Assembly: GCA_934464615.1 (NCBI GenBank)
Contig: CAKSKA010000002.1
Location: forward strand, 138,428 to 202,427
Direction of reading: 5' to 3'
DNA: 64,000 nt
Origin: an uncultured Eubacteriales bacterium
Lineage (GTDB): Bacteria > Bacillota > Clostridia > Oscillospirales > Acutalibacteraceae
The translations under genes and the position numbers were made by a program. The notes beneath the pieces are model-generated. The model was not told where the DNA came from. It saw nothing but the letters and a program-made list of their open reading frames with translations, and searched no databases. Below are positions 34,202 through 43,162 of the stretch, piece by piece (within the stretch, counting starts at the first letter, position 1; every line of letters begins with the position of its first letter).

Positions 34202-34404
34202 AAAACACCGTATATCTGCCGTGTGTGTGACTGCTCGCGACACACGGCGACAAATTATCTGATTGAATTTTGGACACTAAAGTAGTAAAATATAAAGGTA
34301 ACAAATCCGATAATAACGCTGTTTCCTTAAATTCTTTGACATGAACGGGGTAATTTTTTTGTTTGGTAAGCCAAAGAAAGCAGGAATACTAACGTATTTT
34401 AAGG

Positions 34405-34476
34405 GACAAGACAAACAAAGCGGGAAAACATTCCGCTTTGGAAAATGTTGTATACTGATTGTCTTGTCTGTATAAT
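34405..34476 (+). promoter_or_regulatory. rarA promoter with nested inverted repeats
   Basis: TTGTAT (34448-34453) and TATAAT (34471-34476), 17-bp spacer. Outer arms GACAAGACAA (34405-34414) / TTGTCTTGTC (34459-34468) enclose an inner AAAGCGG (34417-34423) / CCGCTTT (34433-34439) hairpin; the right outer arm lies within the spacer. Confidence 0.6.
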
Positions 34477-34502
34477 AAATATATATAAAAGGACGGTGCA
34501 AT

Positions 34503-35771
34503 ATGCCAAGACCGCTTGCAGACAGGATACGTCCGCAAAGTGCAGACGAAGTTTGCGGACAAAAACATTTATTGGGTGAAAACTGCGTACTGCGCAGGAT
34601 AATAGAGTCCGGAAACATACCGAATCTTATTTTTTACGGGCCTTCGGGCGTGGGTAAAACAACGGTTGCAAACATAATTGCAGCCAAAAGCGGTAAAAAG
34701 TTATATCATTTAAACGCCACAACAGCATCTACCGCGGACATTAAAGCGATAATAGACTCGTTGGGCGGTATTGAAACCGCCGGCGGCGTACTGCTTTATT
34801 TGGATGAAATACAGTATTTTAACAAAAAACAGCAGCAAATATTGCTGCAGTACATAGAAAACGGCGACATTACGCTTATTGCGTCCACAACGGAAAATCC
34901 GTTTTTTTATGTTTACAACGCTATTTTAAGCCGTTCTACGGTGTTTGAGTTCAAAGCGCTTACCCCTGATGATATAAAACAGGCGCTTATACGCGCGAAA
35001 GAACTGCTTGGCGCGGAAAACGGGGTAAAAATAGAGATAAGCGACACCGCCCTTAAAAAGATTTCGCTTTCGGCGGCGGGGGACGCACGGCGCGCGCTTA
35101 ACACGCTGGAGTTATGCTTTACGGTGGCATTTGCCGATGACGGCGGCAGCGGCACCGTAACCGTTACCGATGAAACGGCGGAGCAATTGCTTAAAAACAA
35201 TGCGGTGCGTTATGACCGTGAGGGCGATGAGCATTACGATATTATTTCGGCTTATCAAAAATCAATGCGGGGCAGCGATCCCGACGCCGCAGTTTACTAT
35301 CTTGCGCGTCTTTTGGCGGCAGGAGATATACAAAGCGCCTGCAGGCGGCTGCTTGTCTGCGCTAACGAGGATGTGGGACTTGCTTATCCGCAGATAATTC
35401 CCATTGTAAAAGCGGCTGTGGACACAGCGCTGCAGGTCGGTCTGCCCGAAGCGCGCATACCGCTTGCAAATGCGGTAATACTTGTGGCGATAAGCCCGAA
35501 ATCAAACTCGGCAAACAATGCGGTGGACGCCGCCTTTGCCGATGTTGAGGCAGGCAAAACGGGGAATATACCGCGAAGCCTGCAAAACAAGCACTTTGAC
35601 GGTGCTGACGCAAAAAATCCCGGACAGCATTATTTGTATCCGCACGATTACCCAAACCATTATGTAAAACAGCAATATCTGCCCGACGAACTTAAAAACA
35701 AAAAATATTACGAGGCAGGCGCAAATGCATCCGAAAGAAAATTTGCGGAATATTGGCAGAAAATAAAGTAA
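34503..35771 (+). CDS. rarA: Replication-associated recombination ATPase RarA (MgsA)
   Basis: 422 residues. AAA+ core with Walker A GPSGVGKTT, Walker B LYLDEIQYF and sensor ASTTENPFF, then the C-terminal RarA tetramerisation domain (RRLLVCANEDVGLAYPQIIP, SPKSNSANNAVDAA, KHFDGADAKNPGQHYLYPHD). It acts on stalled replication forks. RBS AAAAGGACGG. Confidence 0.96.
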   Translation: MPRPLADRIRPQSADEVCGQKHLLGENCVLRRIIESGNIPNLIFYGPSGVGKTTVANIIAAKSGKKLYHLNATTASTADIKAIIDSLGGIETAGGVLLYLDEIQYFNKKQQQILLQYIENGDITLIASTTENPFFYVYNAILSRSTVFEFKALTPDDIKQALIRAKELLGAENGVKIEISDTALKKISLSAAGDARRALNTLELCFTVAFADDGGSGTVTVTDETAEQLLKNNAVRYDREGDEHYDIISAYQKSMRGSDPDAAVYYLARLLAAGDIQSACRRLLVCANEDVGLAYPQIIPIVKAAVDTALQVGLPEARIPLANAVILVAISPKSNSANNAVDAAFADVEAGKTGNIPRSLQNKHFDGADAKNPGQHYLYPHDYPNHYVKQQYLPDELKNKKYYEAGANASERKFAEYWQKIK

Positions 35772-35783
35772 AGGAGGAAGGTT

Positions 35784-36203
35784 ATGAAAACATACACCGC
35801 ACCGCAAAAAACGCTTATGCTGTGGCAAATACGCAGTGTGTTGCTGCTTATTGTAATTGCGGCGTTGACAATATGGATATCTTTCCTTACGCTTTACTTT
35901 TTAATAGTTACGGGTGTAACCCTTGTAATTTTGGCAATAGCGGCGTATGTGTACTTACCGCTTTATATAAAACGGTACAGCGTAAGCGTGGGACCTGCCG
36001 CCATTATAATAAGAAGCGGAGTTTTTATACGGCGTGAAAAAATTATGCCGCGGCCGCGTATGGTGTACGCACAGCAGATAACTTCGCCTTTGGCGCGGAT
36101 TTTCAGGGTTTCGTCGCTGTGTCTTAATGCGGCGCGCGCTTCCACTGTAACGCTGGAACTTGACAGAAAAGATATTGAAGAAATATTAAAGGAGATAGGC
36201 TGA
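35784..36203 (+). CDS. Bacterial PH-domain (bPH2) membrane protein, YdbS-like
   Basis: 139 residues: two membrane segments at about residues 17-55, then one bPH2 domain (YSVSVGPAAIIIRSGVFIRR, MPRPRMVYAQQITSPLARI). It overlaps the next gene by 1 nt (TGATG). In Bacillus YdbS and YdbT form a pair that has been linked to resistance to a bacteriocin; the role in general is unclear. RBS AAAGGAGG. Confidence 0.88.
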   Translation: MKTYTAPQKTLMLWQIRSVLLLIVIAALTIWISFLTLYFLIVTGVTLVILAIAAYVYLPLYIKRYSVSVGPAAIIIRSGVFIRREKIMPRPRMVYAQQITSPLARIFRVSSLCLNAARASTVTLELDRKDIEEILKEIG

Positions 36204-37660
36204 TGTCGGATAAAATCGGCACAAGGGAATACAGGGCTCACCCTTTTATAATATTCGGATATCTTAAACCGTTTTTGTTTGTGCTGCTTATACCGCTTTT
36301 AAAGGCGCTTGTGCAGTATATTATATACGGGCAGGCAAGCGGAATACTGCTTAACGAACTGATAACGGCGGCAATTATAATAATATACGCGGTGTTTAAA
36401 CAAAGGAATTTCCGCCTTGTTGTAGGAAACGACGGCTTTATTATAAAAAGCGGACTTATTTTGTACCGTGCCGCAAAGGTGGATTTTGACAAACTTTCGA
36501 CCATAGAGGTTAAAAGAAATCCGTTTGATTACCTTTTCCGCAGTGCAACGGTGCGTATTAATACCGAGGCCGGCAAACGCGGCAAAGCGGATTTTGAATT
36601 TAAGGTAAGCAAAAATGTTACGGATGATATACTGTACGCCGCGGGAAAAAGCGAAAACACGGTTAATGTGCGGTTTTCGCCCTTGAAAATTGCCGTTATG
36701 GCGGCGGCTACGTCTTCCTCGGTTACGGGTATGTTTATAGCCGTACCTATAATCAACCAAAGCGGTAAGTTGTTAGGTCTTGCCCTACAGGACGTGCTGC
36801 TGCGGCGGATTAATGATGTAAGCGAGCATTTTGCAAGATATGTGCCGCCGGTTGTAAATACCGTTACAATTGTTTTTTTGGCATTTTACGCGGCGTCGTT
36901 TTTGTATTCGCTGTTGGCAAATATTAATTTTAAAATAGGTGTCGGGGAGGACAGGGTGGACGTTTCTTCCGGACTTTTTGCACGGCATTGGATATCCTTT
37001 AAAAAAAGCGCCGTTAACAGCGCGATTATAGAGCAAACGCCCCTTATGCGTATGCTTGACCGCTGTATTGTACAGGTGGAAATAGGCGGTTACGGTTCCG
37101 ACAAAGGCGACAGAGCCGTGGTAATTCCGTCTGTCGGCAGACAGGCTGCAAAAGCGGAACTTGCGGGCGTTTTAAAAAACGTTAAAAAAGCAAAAGGGGA
37201 AAAACATTCCGCACATAAAAAATCACTTTTTATTTATATGTTAATTCCTTTTTATTGGGTGCTGGGCATTGTTGCCGCCTGTGTGGTTTTGGTGCTTTTG
37301 TTCCCTGCGTTTAAAGATTTAACGGTGTTTTTTACCATTATTTCCATGGGAATTATGGCATATTATTTTTACCTTGCAAAATACAATTATTTTTACGGCG
37401 AAATAAGTTTTGCGGAAGTTGTGTATGCGCGCCATTCCAAATGGGCGAATATACGCGAAATTTACTGCGAGGCGCAGAAACTCGGCATAATAACGCTGAC
37501 TCGCTTTCCCGGTGACAAACCGCGCGGCACATGCAATGTAAAAATAATCATACGCTCCGAAGCGGCGGATTCGCTTACCGTAAAGCATGTTGATTATGAT
37601 TCGGTTTTATCGCAGATATGCGGCGTTTACGGTATTGAAAAAGCAGTATTTGACCGCTGA
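36203..37660 (+). CDS. bPH2-domain membrane protein, YdbT-like
   Basis: 485 residues with three bPH2-type domains separated by pairs of membrane segments (about residues 18-50, 170-235 and 335-390). The first domain contains FRLVVGNDGFIIKSGLILYR, the second IGVGEDRVDVSSGLFARHWI. Translationally coupled to the YdbS-like protein, with which it probably forms a membrane complex. No enzymatic motif seen. Confidence 0.87.
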   Translation: MSDKIGTREYRAHPFIIFGYLKPFLFVLLIPLLKALVQYIIYGQASGILLNELITAAIIIIYAVFKQRNFRLVVGNDGFIIKSGLILYRAAKVDFDKLSTIEVKRNPFDYLFRSATVRINTEAGKRGKADFEFKVSKNVTDDILYAAGKSENTVNVRFSPLKIAVMAAATSSSVTGMFIAVPIINQSGKLLGLALQDVLLRRINDVSEHFARYVPPVVNTVTIVFLAFYAASFLYSLLANINFKIGVGEDRVDVSSGLFARHWISFKKSAVNSAIIEQTPLMRMLDRCIVQVEIGGYGSDKGDRAVVIPSVGRQAAKAELAGVLKNVKKAKGEKHSAHKKSLFIYMLIPFYWVLGIVAACVVLVLLFPAFKDLTVFFTIISMGIMAYYFYLAKYNYFYGEISFAEVVYARHSKWANIREIYCEAQKLGIITLTRFPGDKPRGTCNVKIIIRSEAADSLTVKHVDYDSVLSQICGVYGIEKAVFDR

Positions 37661-37664
37661 GGCG

Positions 37665-37682
37665 TTGTATACCTGTATACAA
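37665..37682. promoter_or_regulatory. Perfect 18-bp palindrome upstream of spoVAE
   Basis: TTGTATAC-CT-GTATACAA, 8-bp arms, 79 bp before the probable spoVAE start. Symmetry suggests a dimeric regulator (GntR-type sites look similar). Confidence 0.5.
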
Positions 37683-37760
37683 AAAATGTGTAAAAAATCG
37701 GCATAAAATGCAAAAAAGCACAAATAATACCCTTGTAAATAATTTAACGGGGTGTTGTTT

Positions 37761-38129
37761 GTGCAGATTTTTTTACACTGCGTTTATGCCTTTTTGGTGG
37801 GCGGCGCGCTTTGCCTTATAGGACAGGTATTAATTGATTATACAAAACTTACTCCTGCGAGGATACTGGTTTCCTACGTTGTGGCAGGCGTGTTTTTAAC
37901 CGCTGTGGGAGTCTACGGTCCGTTGGTGGATTTTGCCGGTGCGGGTGCTACGGTTCCGCTTACGGGATTCGGCTACAGTCTTGCAAAAGGCGTAGAGGAA
38001 GCGGTTGAAAAATACGGTATTTTCGGCGCGTTTTGCGGCGGACTTACCGCAACGGCGGCAGGAATAACGGTGGCAATGTTTTCGGGATTGCTTATGAGCC
38101 TGATTTTCCGTTCCGGAGATAAAAGTTAG
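37761..38129 (+). CDS. spoVAE: Stage V sporulation protein AE (SpoVAE)
   Basis: About 122 residues, four membrane segments, with the family core VGGALCLIGQVLID, ARILVSYVVAGVFLTAVGVY and GPLVDFAGAGATVPLTGFGY. SpoVA proteins form the dipicolinic acid channel of the forespore inner membrane. GTG codons at 37752 and 37761 and a TTG at 37755 are possible starts; GTG 37761 has ACGGGGTG at proper spacing. It stands alone: no spoVAC or spoVAD is in this window. Ends with a terminator. Confidence 0.9.
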   Translation: MQIFLHCVYAFLVGGALCLIGQVLIDYTKLTPARILVSYVVAGVFLTAVGVYGPLVDFAGAGATVPLTGFGYSLAKGVEEAVEKYGIFGAFCGGLTATAAGITVAMFSGLLMSLIFRSGDKS

Positions 38130-38134
38130 TTGTA

Positions 38135-38162
38135 AGAGTCGCTTTTCGGCGGCTCTTTTTTT
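38135..38162 (+). terminator. Terminator of spoVAE
   Basis: AGAGTCGC / GCGGCTCT hairpin (one G-T pair) and T7. Confidence 0.85.
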
Positions 38163-38163
38163 G

Positions 38164-38192
38164 TTGTAATGGGGTTGCAATTATGGTATAAT
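38164..38192 (+). promoter_or_regulatory. parAB promoter
   Basis: TTGTAA (38164-38169) and TATAAT (38187-38192), 17-bp spacer. Confidence 0.65.
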
Positions 38193-38252
38193 GTTTTATG
38201 TAAATTGCAGACAAATATGCAAATATGTGTTTTATAAAAAGGACGGGGAAAT

Positions 38253-39023
38253 ATGGGCAAAGTAGTTGCCATAGTAAATCAAAAAGGCGGTGTAGGCAAA
38301 ACCACAACCGCGGTAAATCTTACGGCGGCAATAGGTATTGCCGGTAAAAAGGTGCTTATAATAGACGCCGATCCGCAGGGCAACACCACAAGCGGCTTCG
38401 GTATAGACAAGCGTGATGTTGCGCTGTCCGCGTACGACCTGCTTTTAGGCACCGCCGGAGCACAACAGGCAAAGATGACAACAACATTTAAAAATGTGGA
38501 TATTGTACCTGCAAATATGGATTTGGCGGGTGCCGAGGTTGAACTTATAAACATTGAAAACCGCCACGCACAGCTTAAAAAAGCCCTTGCGTTATGTCGG
38601 GATAATTACGATTACATATTTATTGACTGTCCGCCGTCCTTAGGACTTATTACCGTAAACGCACTGACCGCAAGCGACAGTTTGCTTGTACCCGTGCAGT
38701 GCGAATACTATGCAATGGAAGGTCTTTCGCAGTTAATGTCAAGCGTAAGGCAGATAAAAAGGCTTTACAATTTTACGCTGGAGCTTGAGGGCGTGCTGCT
38801 TACAATGTATGACGGCAGGCTTAACCTTACAAATCAGGTCGTGGCGGAACTTAAAAAGTTTTTTGCGGACAAGTTGTATAAAACCACCATTCCGCGCGCG
38901 GTAAGGCTTTCGGAAGCGCCGAGTTACGGCGAGCCGATACAGTATTACGACAGGCGTTCCAAAGGGGCGCGTGCGTACGACGACCTTGCGAAAGAATTTT
39001 TAAAAAATAACAAGAGGAGATAA
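38253..39023 (+). CDS. parA: Chromosome partitioning ATPase ParA (Soj)
   Basis: 256 residues. Deviant Walker A KGGVGKTTT at the N-terminus, Walker A' YDYIFIDCPPSLG, and the expected EAPSYGEPI segment near the C-terminus. Acts with ParB on parS sites for origin segregation and regulates DnaA. First gene of a two-gene operon; parB follows 6 bp later. Confidence 0.97.
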   Translation: MGKVVAIVNQKGGVGKTTTAVNLTAAIGIAGKKVLIIDADPQGNTTSGFGIDKRDVALSAYDLLLGTAGAQQAKMTTTFKNVDIVPANMDLAGAEVELINIENRHAQLKKALALCRDNYDYIFIDCPPSLGLITVNALTASDSLLVPVQCEYYAMEGLSQLMSSVRQIKRLYNFTLELEGVLLTMYDGRLNLTNQVVAELKKFFADKLYKTTIPRAVRLSEAPSYGEPIQYYDRRSKGARAYDDLAKEFLKNNKRR

Positions 39024-39029
39024 TCTGCA

Positions 39030-39869
39030 ATGAAAAAAGGCGGACTCGGAAAAGGAATAGACGCAATTTTTAACGAAAATACAACAGATAACGACAAATT
39101 AATAACCGTAAAACTTACGGATATTGAGCCGAACCGCGACCAGCCGAGGAAATCTTTTGACGAGGCGGCTATAAACGAACTTGCCGACAGCATTAAGGAA
39201 CACGGGCTGCTGCAGCCTATAATCGTAAAGGCGCAGCTCGGCGGTACATACCGCATTATTGCCGGAGAGCGCAGATGGCGCGCTTGCAGACAGGCAGGAC
39301 TTGAGAGCGTACCGGTTATTGTAAAAGAGTTTTCCGAACAGCAGGTTATGGAAGTTGCGCTTATTGAGAATTTGCAGCGTCAGGATTTAAATGCCGTGGA
39401 AGAAGCGCTGGGATACAAAACGCTTATGGACACTTACGGTATGACGCAGGAGCAAGTGGCAGGCAGAGTGGGAAAATCGCGTCCGGCGGTGGCAAACGCT
39501 TTGCGGCTTTTGCTGCTTGAAAAAGACCAGCTTGACGCGCTTAAAGACGGAAAAATTACCGCAGGACACGCAAGGGCGCTGCTTTCCGCACCCGATGCAC
39601 AGACAAAAAGCGAAATGTTTGCGGCGGCTCTGGGTGGGGCAAGCGTAAGAGAACTTGAAAAAATGACAAAACAGAAAAAGTCACAAACAAAGGCAAAAAA
39701 GACCGACGGTAAAAGGAGTTTTTATACCGAGGTTGAAATTGCCCTTACCGAAGCGCTGCACCGAAAAGTAAAGGTAAGCGCAACCGGAAACGACAGCGGA
39801 AATATAAGCATTGAGTTTTACGGCGACGAAGAACTGAGCGATATTGCGGAAAAACTGGGCAAACAGTAA
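39030..39869 (+). CDS. parB: Chromosome partitioning protein ParB (Spo0J)
   Basis: 279 residues. N-terminal CTPase/ParB motifs (GLLQPIIV, GERRWRACRQAGL, ENLQRQDLN), a central helix-turn-helix (MTQEQVAGRVGKSRPAVANA) that reads parS, and a C-terminal dimerisation domain. Two parS-like sites lie 5-7 kb upstream in this window. Confidence 0.97.
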   Translation: MKKGGLGKGIDAIFNENTTDNDKLITVKLTDIEPNRDQPRKSFDEAAINELADSIKEHGLLQPIIVKAQLGGTYRIIAGERRWRACRQAGLESVPVIVKEFSEQQVMEVALIENLQRQDLNAVEEALGYKTLMDTYGMTQEQVAGRVGKSRPAVANALRLLLLEKDQLDALKDGKITAGHARALLSAPDAQTKSEMFAAALGGASVRELEKMTKQKKSQTKAKKTDGKRSFYTEVEIALTEALHRKVKVSATGNDSGNISIEFYGDEELSDIAEKLGKQ

Positions 39870-39886
39870 ATATACACAGGATAAAT

Positions 39887-39924
39887 AAAACACCGGTCAT
39901 CCTTTTGGATGACCGGTGTTTTTT
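39887..39924. terminator. Bidirectional terminator after parB
   Basis: ACACCGGTCATCC / GGATGACCGGTGT stem, 4-nt loop, T-run on plus strand and A-run on the left. Confidence 0.92.
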
Positions 39925-39987
39925 GTTTGTTTTAAATTTCAGTTGGATACTGCCGAGGTTTCGTCTACCGTTTTTTAAGCGGCGGTT

Positions 39988-40740
39988 TTACTTAACCAGA
40001 GCACCGCGTAAATGCGCGTTTGTTTTAAGGCAATGCAAAAATGCCGTAACATTAATTTTCATATGCAGCTGTTCCGCGTCGGACATCTGCTGCATTGCGG
40101 CGTCAAGCGCGGCGTCATCGCCGTATACGGCGGCGGCAATTAAGGCAACGACCATATCGGTTGTGGTTTTATCGCCGTTTACATACATATCGCCGAACAT
40201 ATCAAACAACTTTTTAAGCTGCTTTTTATTGCCCGCCAGCAGCATTTTTTTAACTTCCGGCACAAATTTTGCCGCAAAAAAGTCGACATACATAAACTTG
40301 CCGTAACGTGCTACGTCCTGCTTGTAGTCGTCCTTGTATTCGGGGAATACGGCAAGCAGTTTTTGCGTAAGGGTAAGTATATTTACTTCCTCGCCCTTTT
40401 CGGCTTTCGGCAGTGCAACGTCGGACGCTTTGCCGTAATACGCGGCAGGTTTAAGTCCTAAATCCGCGCGAAGAGTATCGGCAAAATCGACGCCTACCGC
40501 CGCGGCATCTTTCTCGGTCTGGTCGTCGTCAAACAACCATTGCGAAGCAACCGCAAAGTCGCCCGTTTCGCCGTCGGTAACGGGGGCAATTTCAAGCAAA
40601 TAGGACTTGCTTGCCTCGTCATAGCGGACCTTGACCGCCTTTGTATCGTTTTTAAAAATATCGCCGTCTTTTTGAAATTTTTGTCCGTCAAGCAATACCT
40701 GCATTTCGGCAATTACGGCGGCAGTGCATTTTTCGTTCAT
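39988..40740 (-). CDS. Uncharacterised protein (250 residues)
   Basis: A soluble, mainly alpha-helical protein, no signal peptide. N-terminal part (residues 1-75) looks like a beta domain that could fold on itself (FKNDTKAVKVRYDEASKSYL); the C-terminal half is helical (FFAAKFVPEVKKMLLAGNKK, MVVALIAAAVYGDDAALDAA). I recognise no catalytic motif. Monocistronic, divergent from ksgA, with a shared 196-bp regulatory gap. Function unknown. Confidence 0.8.
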   Translation of the reverse strand: MNEKCTAAVIAEMQVLLDGQKFQKDGDIFKNDTKAVKVRYDEASKSYLLEIAPVTDGETGDFAVASQWLFDDDQTEKDAAAVGVDFADTLRADLGLKPAAYYGKASDVALPKAEKGEEVNILTLTQKLLAVFPEYKDDYKQDVARYGKFMYVDFFAAKFVPEVKKMLLAGNKKQLKKLFDMFGDMYVNGDKTTTDMVVALIAAAVYGDDAALDAAMQQMSDAEQLHMKINVTAFLHCLKTNAHLRGALVK

Positions 40741-40807
40741 TTTTCGTTCACTCCGTAAACTTATTTTACAGTATTATACTATATTTTCGCCCGTTTGTCA
40801 CCTAAAA

Positions 40808-40841
40808 TTTTGTTGCAACAAAAAATAATAGGGTGTATAAT
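40808..40841 (+). promoter_or_regulatory. ksgA: ksgA promoter overlapped by a 16-bp palindrome
   Basis: TTGCAA (40813-40818), 17-bp spacer, TATAAT (40836-40841). The perfect palindrome TTTTGTTGCAACAAAA (40808-40823) covers the -35 element, an operator-like arrangement. Confidence 0.6.
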
Positions 40842-40936
40842 GTCTTTAATATTTGTATTTGGGCCTTGCAAAAAACGCAAAGCCGAAAATTCGACCGTTA
40901 AAATTGGGTTCGGATTATTATCAATAGGAGTTTTGT

Positions 40937-41800
40937 ATGAATCTTGCTGATATTTCCACGGTAAAAAAACTGCTGCAGCGCGAGGACTTTTCCTTTAAAA
41001 AGTCGCTCGGTCAAAATTTTTTGGTCGACGCTTCGGTGTGTCCCGCCATGGCTGCCGCCGCAGCCGATAAAAACACCGGCGTTATTGAGATAGGCCCCGG
41101 CATAGGCGTTTTAACGGTGCAGTTGTGCGAAATTGCAAAACGCGTTGTTGCGATTGAATTGGACGAGCGTCTTAAAAACATACTTGCGGTAACGCTTGCG
41201 GATTGCGGAAATGTTGAGGTTGTTTTTGCCGACGCAATGAAAATCGACCTTGCCGCACTTATAAAGGAAAAATTTGCCGACTGCAAAAAAGTCTGCGTTT
41301 GTGCGAATTTACCTTATTACATAACCTCGCCCGTGATTATGCATTTGCTTGAGAGCCGCCTGCCGCTTGACAACATAACCGTAATGGTGCAGGACGAAGC
41401 GGCGGACCGCATTTGCGCGACGGTAGGCAGACGCGAGGCAGGAGCCGTTACCGCAGCGGTGGATTATTTTGCACAGGCACAAAAACTGTTTACGGTGGGT
41501 GCGGAGTGCTTTGTGCCGCCGCCGAAGGTAAAATCCGCCGTAATTAAACTGCGGATACGCAAAACGCCCAAAGTTACACCGTTAAACGAGGAATTCTTTT
41601 TTAAATTTGTAAGGGCGTGCTTTGCACAGCGCAGGAAAACACTGCTTAACACTGTGTCAAACACACTGCATATAGAAAAAAGCGTTTTGAGAAAGGCGCT
41701 TGCCGAAGCATCCCTGCCCGAAAACACGCGGGGAGAAACGCTGGACATGCAAACGCTGTGCCGTTTGGCAGACAGTGTCTACCGTGAAAAACAAGGGTGA
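40937..41800 (+). CDS. ksgA: 16S rRNA dimethyladenosine transferase KsgA (RsmA)
   Basis: 287 residues. SAM-binding motif VIEIGPGIGVLTVQL, target-binding NLPYYITSP and the C-terminal RNA-contact region (ACFAQRRKTLLN). Dimethylates two adjacent adenines near the 3' end of 16S rRNA. First of three genes; the next starts 4 bp after its stop. RBS ATAGGAG. Confidence 0.96.
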   Translation: MNLADISTVKKLLQREDFSFKKSLGQNFLVDASVCPAMAAAAADKNTGVIEIGPGIGVLTVQLCEIAKRVVAIELDERLKNILAVTLADCGNVEVVFADAMKIDLAALIKEKFADCKKVCVCANLPYYITSPVIMHLLESRLPLDNITVMVQDEAADRICATVGRREAGAVTAAVDYFAQAQKLFTVGAECFVPPPKVKSAVIKLRIRKTPKVTPLNEEFFFKFVRACFAQRRKTLLNTVSNTLHIEKSVLRKALAEASLPENTRGETLDMQTLCRLADSVYREKQG

Positions 41801-41804
41801 AACA

Positions 41805-42278
41805 ATGGATAAAACAAACGTAATGCGGATACTTGACAGTAAAAAAATCCCCTACACGCCCTACGAGTATTCCGCGGATTTGACCGAAGGCGTAAAAATC
41901 GCGCAGGTACTTTCTCAGCCATGCGAAAAAGTGTTTAAAACGCTTGTAACACAGGGTGCGGACGGCAGCCATTTTGTGTTTTGCATACCCGTTGCCATGA
42001 CGCTTGACTTAAAAGCCGCGGCGCGTGCGGTAGGGGTAAAGTCGGTTTCCATGTTAAAGCAAAAGGATTTGTTGCCGCTGACGGGATATATACACGGCGG
42101 ATGTTCGCCCGTAGGTATGAAAAAGCCGTTTCGCACCGTAATACACTTTACGGCGCAAACGCTGGACAGCTTTTTTGTGTCTGCCGGAAAGGTCGGCAGG
42201 CAGGTTTGCGTTAATCCACTGCAATTGGCACAGCTTGTGGGTGCAGATTTTGCCGATATTGCAAAAGAGGGTGAATGA
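41805..42278 (+). CDS. ybaK: Cys-tRNA(Pro) deacylase YbaK/EbsC
   Basis: 157 residues of the YbaK/ProX editing fold. The conserved lysine lies in EKVFKTLVTQG, with GYIHGGCSPVGMKK and the loop DSFFVSAGKVGRQV matching YbaK. It hydrolyses Cys wrongly attached to tRNA-Pro. ATG 41805 follows AAGGGTGAA. Confidence 0.93.
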   Translation: MDKTNVMRILDSKKIPYTPYEYSADLTEGVKIAQVLSQPCEKVFKTLVTQGADGSHFVFCIPVAMTLDLKAAARAVGVKSVSMLKQKDLLPLTGYIHGGCSPVGMKKPFRTVIHFTAQTLDSFFVSAGKVGRQVCVNPLQLAQLVGADFADIAKEGE

Positions 42279-42279
42279 T

Positions 42280-43089
42280 ATGCTTGAAAAGATTTTAAAT
42301 ACGGTAAAACAGGCAGGAAAAATTTTTGCCGCCGATTTTGAAGTAAAACAAAAAGGCAACGAAGCGAATATGGTGACGACAAACGACGTTGCCGTGCAGA
42401 ATTTTCTTTGCGGGGAACTCGGACGGATTATAGACGACCTCGGCTTTATTTGCGAGGAAAGCGATATTTCGGGCGATATTTTTTCGCATAAATTCACCGC
42501 GGTTATAGATCCCATAGACGGCACCGCAAATTATGTAAGGGGTATGCCGGAATGCGGTATTTCCGTGGCGATTTACAAGGACGCAAAACCGTATATAGGC
42601 GTTGTTTTTATGCCGCGCATAAATAAAATTTATTACGCGCAGGCAGGGTGCGGCGCTTATATGAACGGGGAACGCATACACGTATCGGACAAAAATATGC
42701 AAAATTCGATATATTTTACCGCTTTCAGTTCTTATTACAAAGAGTATGCGGCGCCGTGTTTTGATATAGCACGGGAACTTTTTTGTCAGATAAACGATAT
42801 ACGCAGGCTCGGCTCTGCCGCAGGGGAGTTGTGCTATATAGCCGAAGGTGTGGGAGAAATGCTGTTTGAGGCGCATCTTGAACCGTGGGATTTTGCCGCC
42901 GGTGCGCTTATATTAAAGGAAGCGGGCGGATATTGCTGCGAAATAAATTTTGAAAAGCGGAAAAACAATTACACACAGCCGTTTTTCGCGGCGTCGGACA
43001 AAAATACTTTTTTAAAGTTAAAGGCGGCGGTGGAAAAATATTTTACGGCGGAGTATTACAACAGGCAAACGGGCGAATATTTAAAATAA
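42280..43089 (+). CDS. Inositol monophosphatase family protein
   Basis: 269 residues. Metal-binding motifs: EES near residue 68, DPIDGTANYVRG, and PWDFAAGALILKEAGG near the C-terminus. Family enzymes dephosphorylate inositol phosphate, PAP or related substrates; which one is undetermined. ATG 42280 follows AGAGGGTGA one base after the ybaK stop, so the three genes form an operon. Confidence 0.93.
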   Translation: MLEKILNTVKQAGKIFAADFEVKQKGNEANMVTTNDVAVQNFLCGELGRIIDDLGFICEESDISGDIFSHKFTAVIDPIDGTANYVRGMPECGISVAIYKDAKPYIGVVFMPRINKIYYAQAGCGAYMNGERIHVSDKNMQNSIYFTAFSSYYKEYAAPCFDIARELFCQINDIRRLGSAAGELCYIAEGVGEMLFEAHLEPWDFAAGALILKEAGGYCCEINFEKRKNNYTQPFFAASDKNTFLKLKAAVEKYFTAEYYNRQTGEYLK

Positions 43090-43119
43090 AAATCACGGCT
43101 GCGTCAGCGGCCGTGATTT
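43090..43119. terminator. Terminator after the ksgA operon
   Basis: AAATCACGGC / GCCGTGATTT stem between convergent genes. Confidence 0.8.
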
Positions 43120-43162
43120 ATGCTTTGGCGTGTTATGCCGCCGTTTTGCGGGCAGGGCATAT

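Noticed and set aside
37665..37755. Sigma-G promoter for spoVAE
   Set aside because: GTATA and CATAAAA are present but 22 bp apart instead of about 18, so I could not support it.
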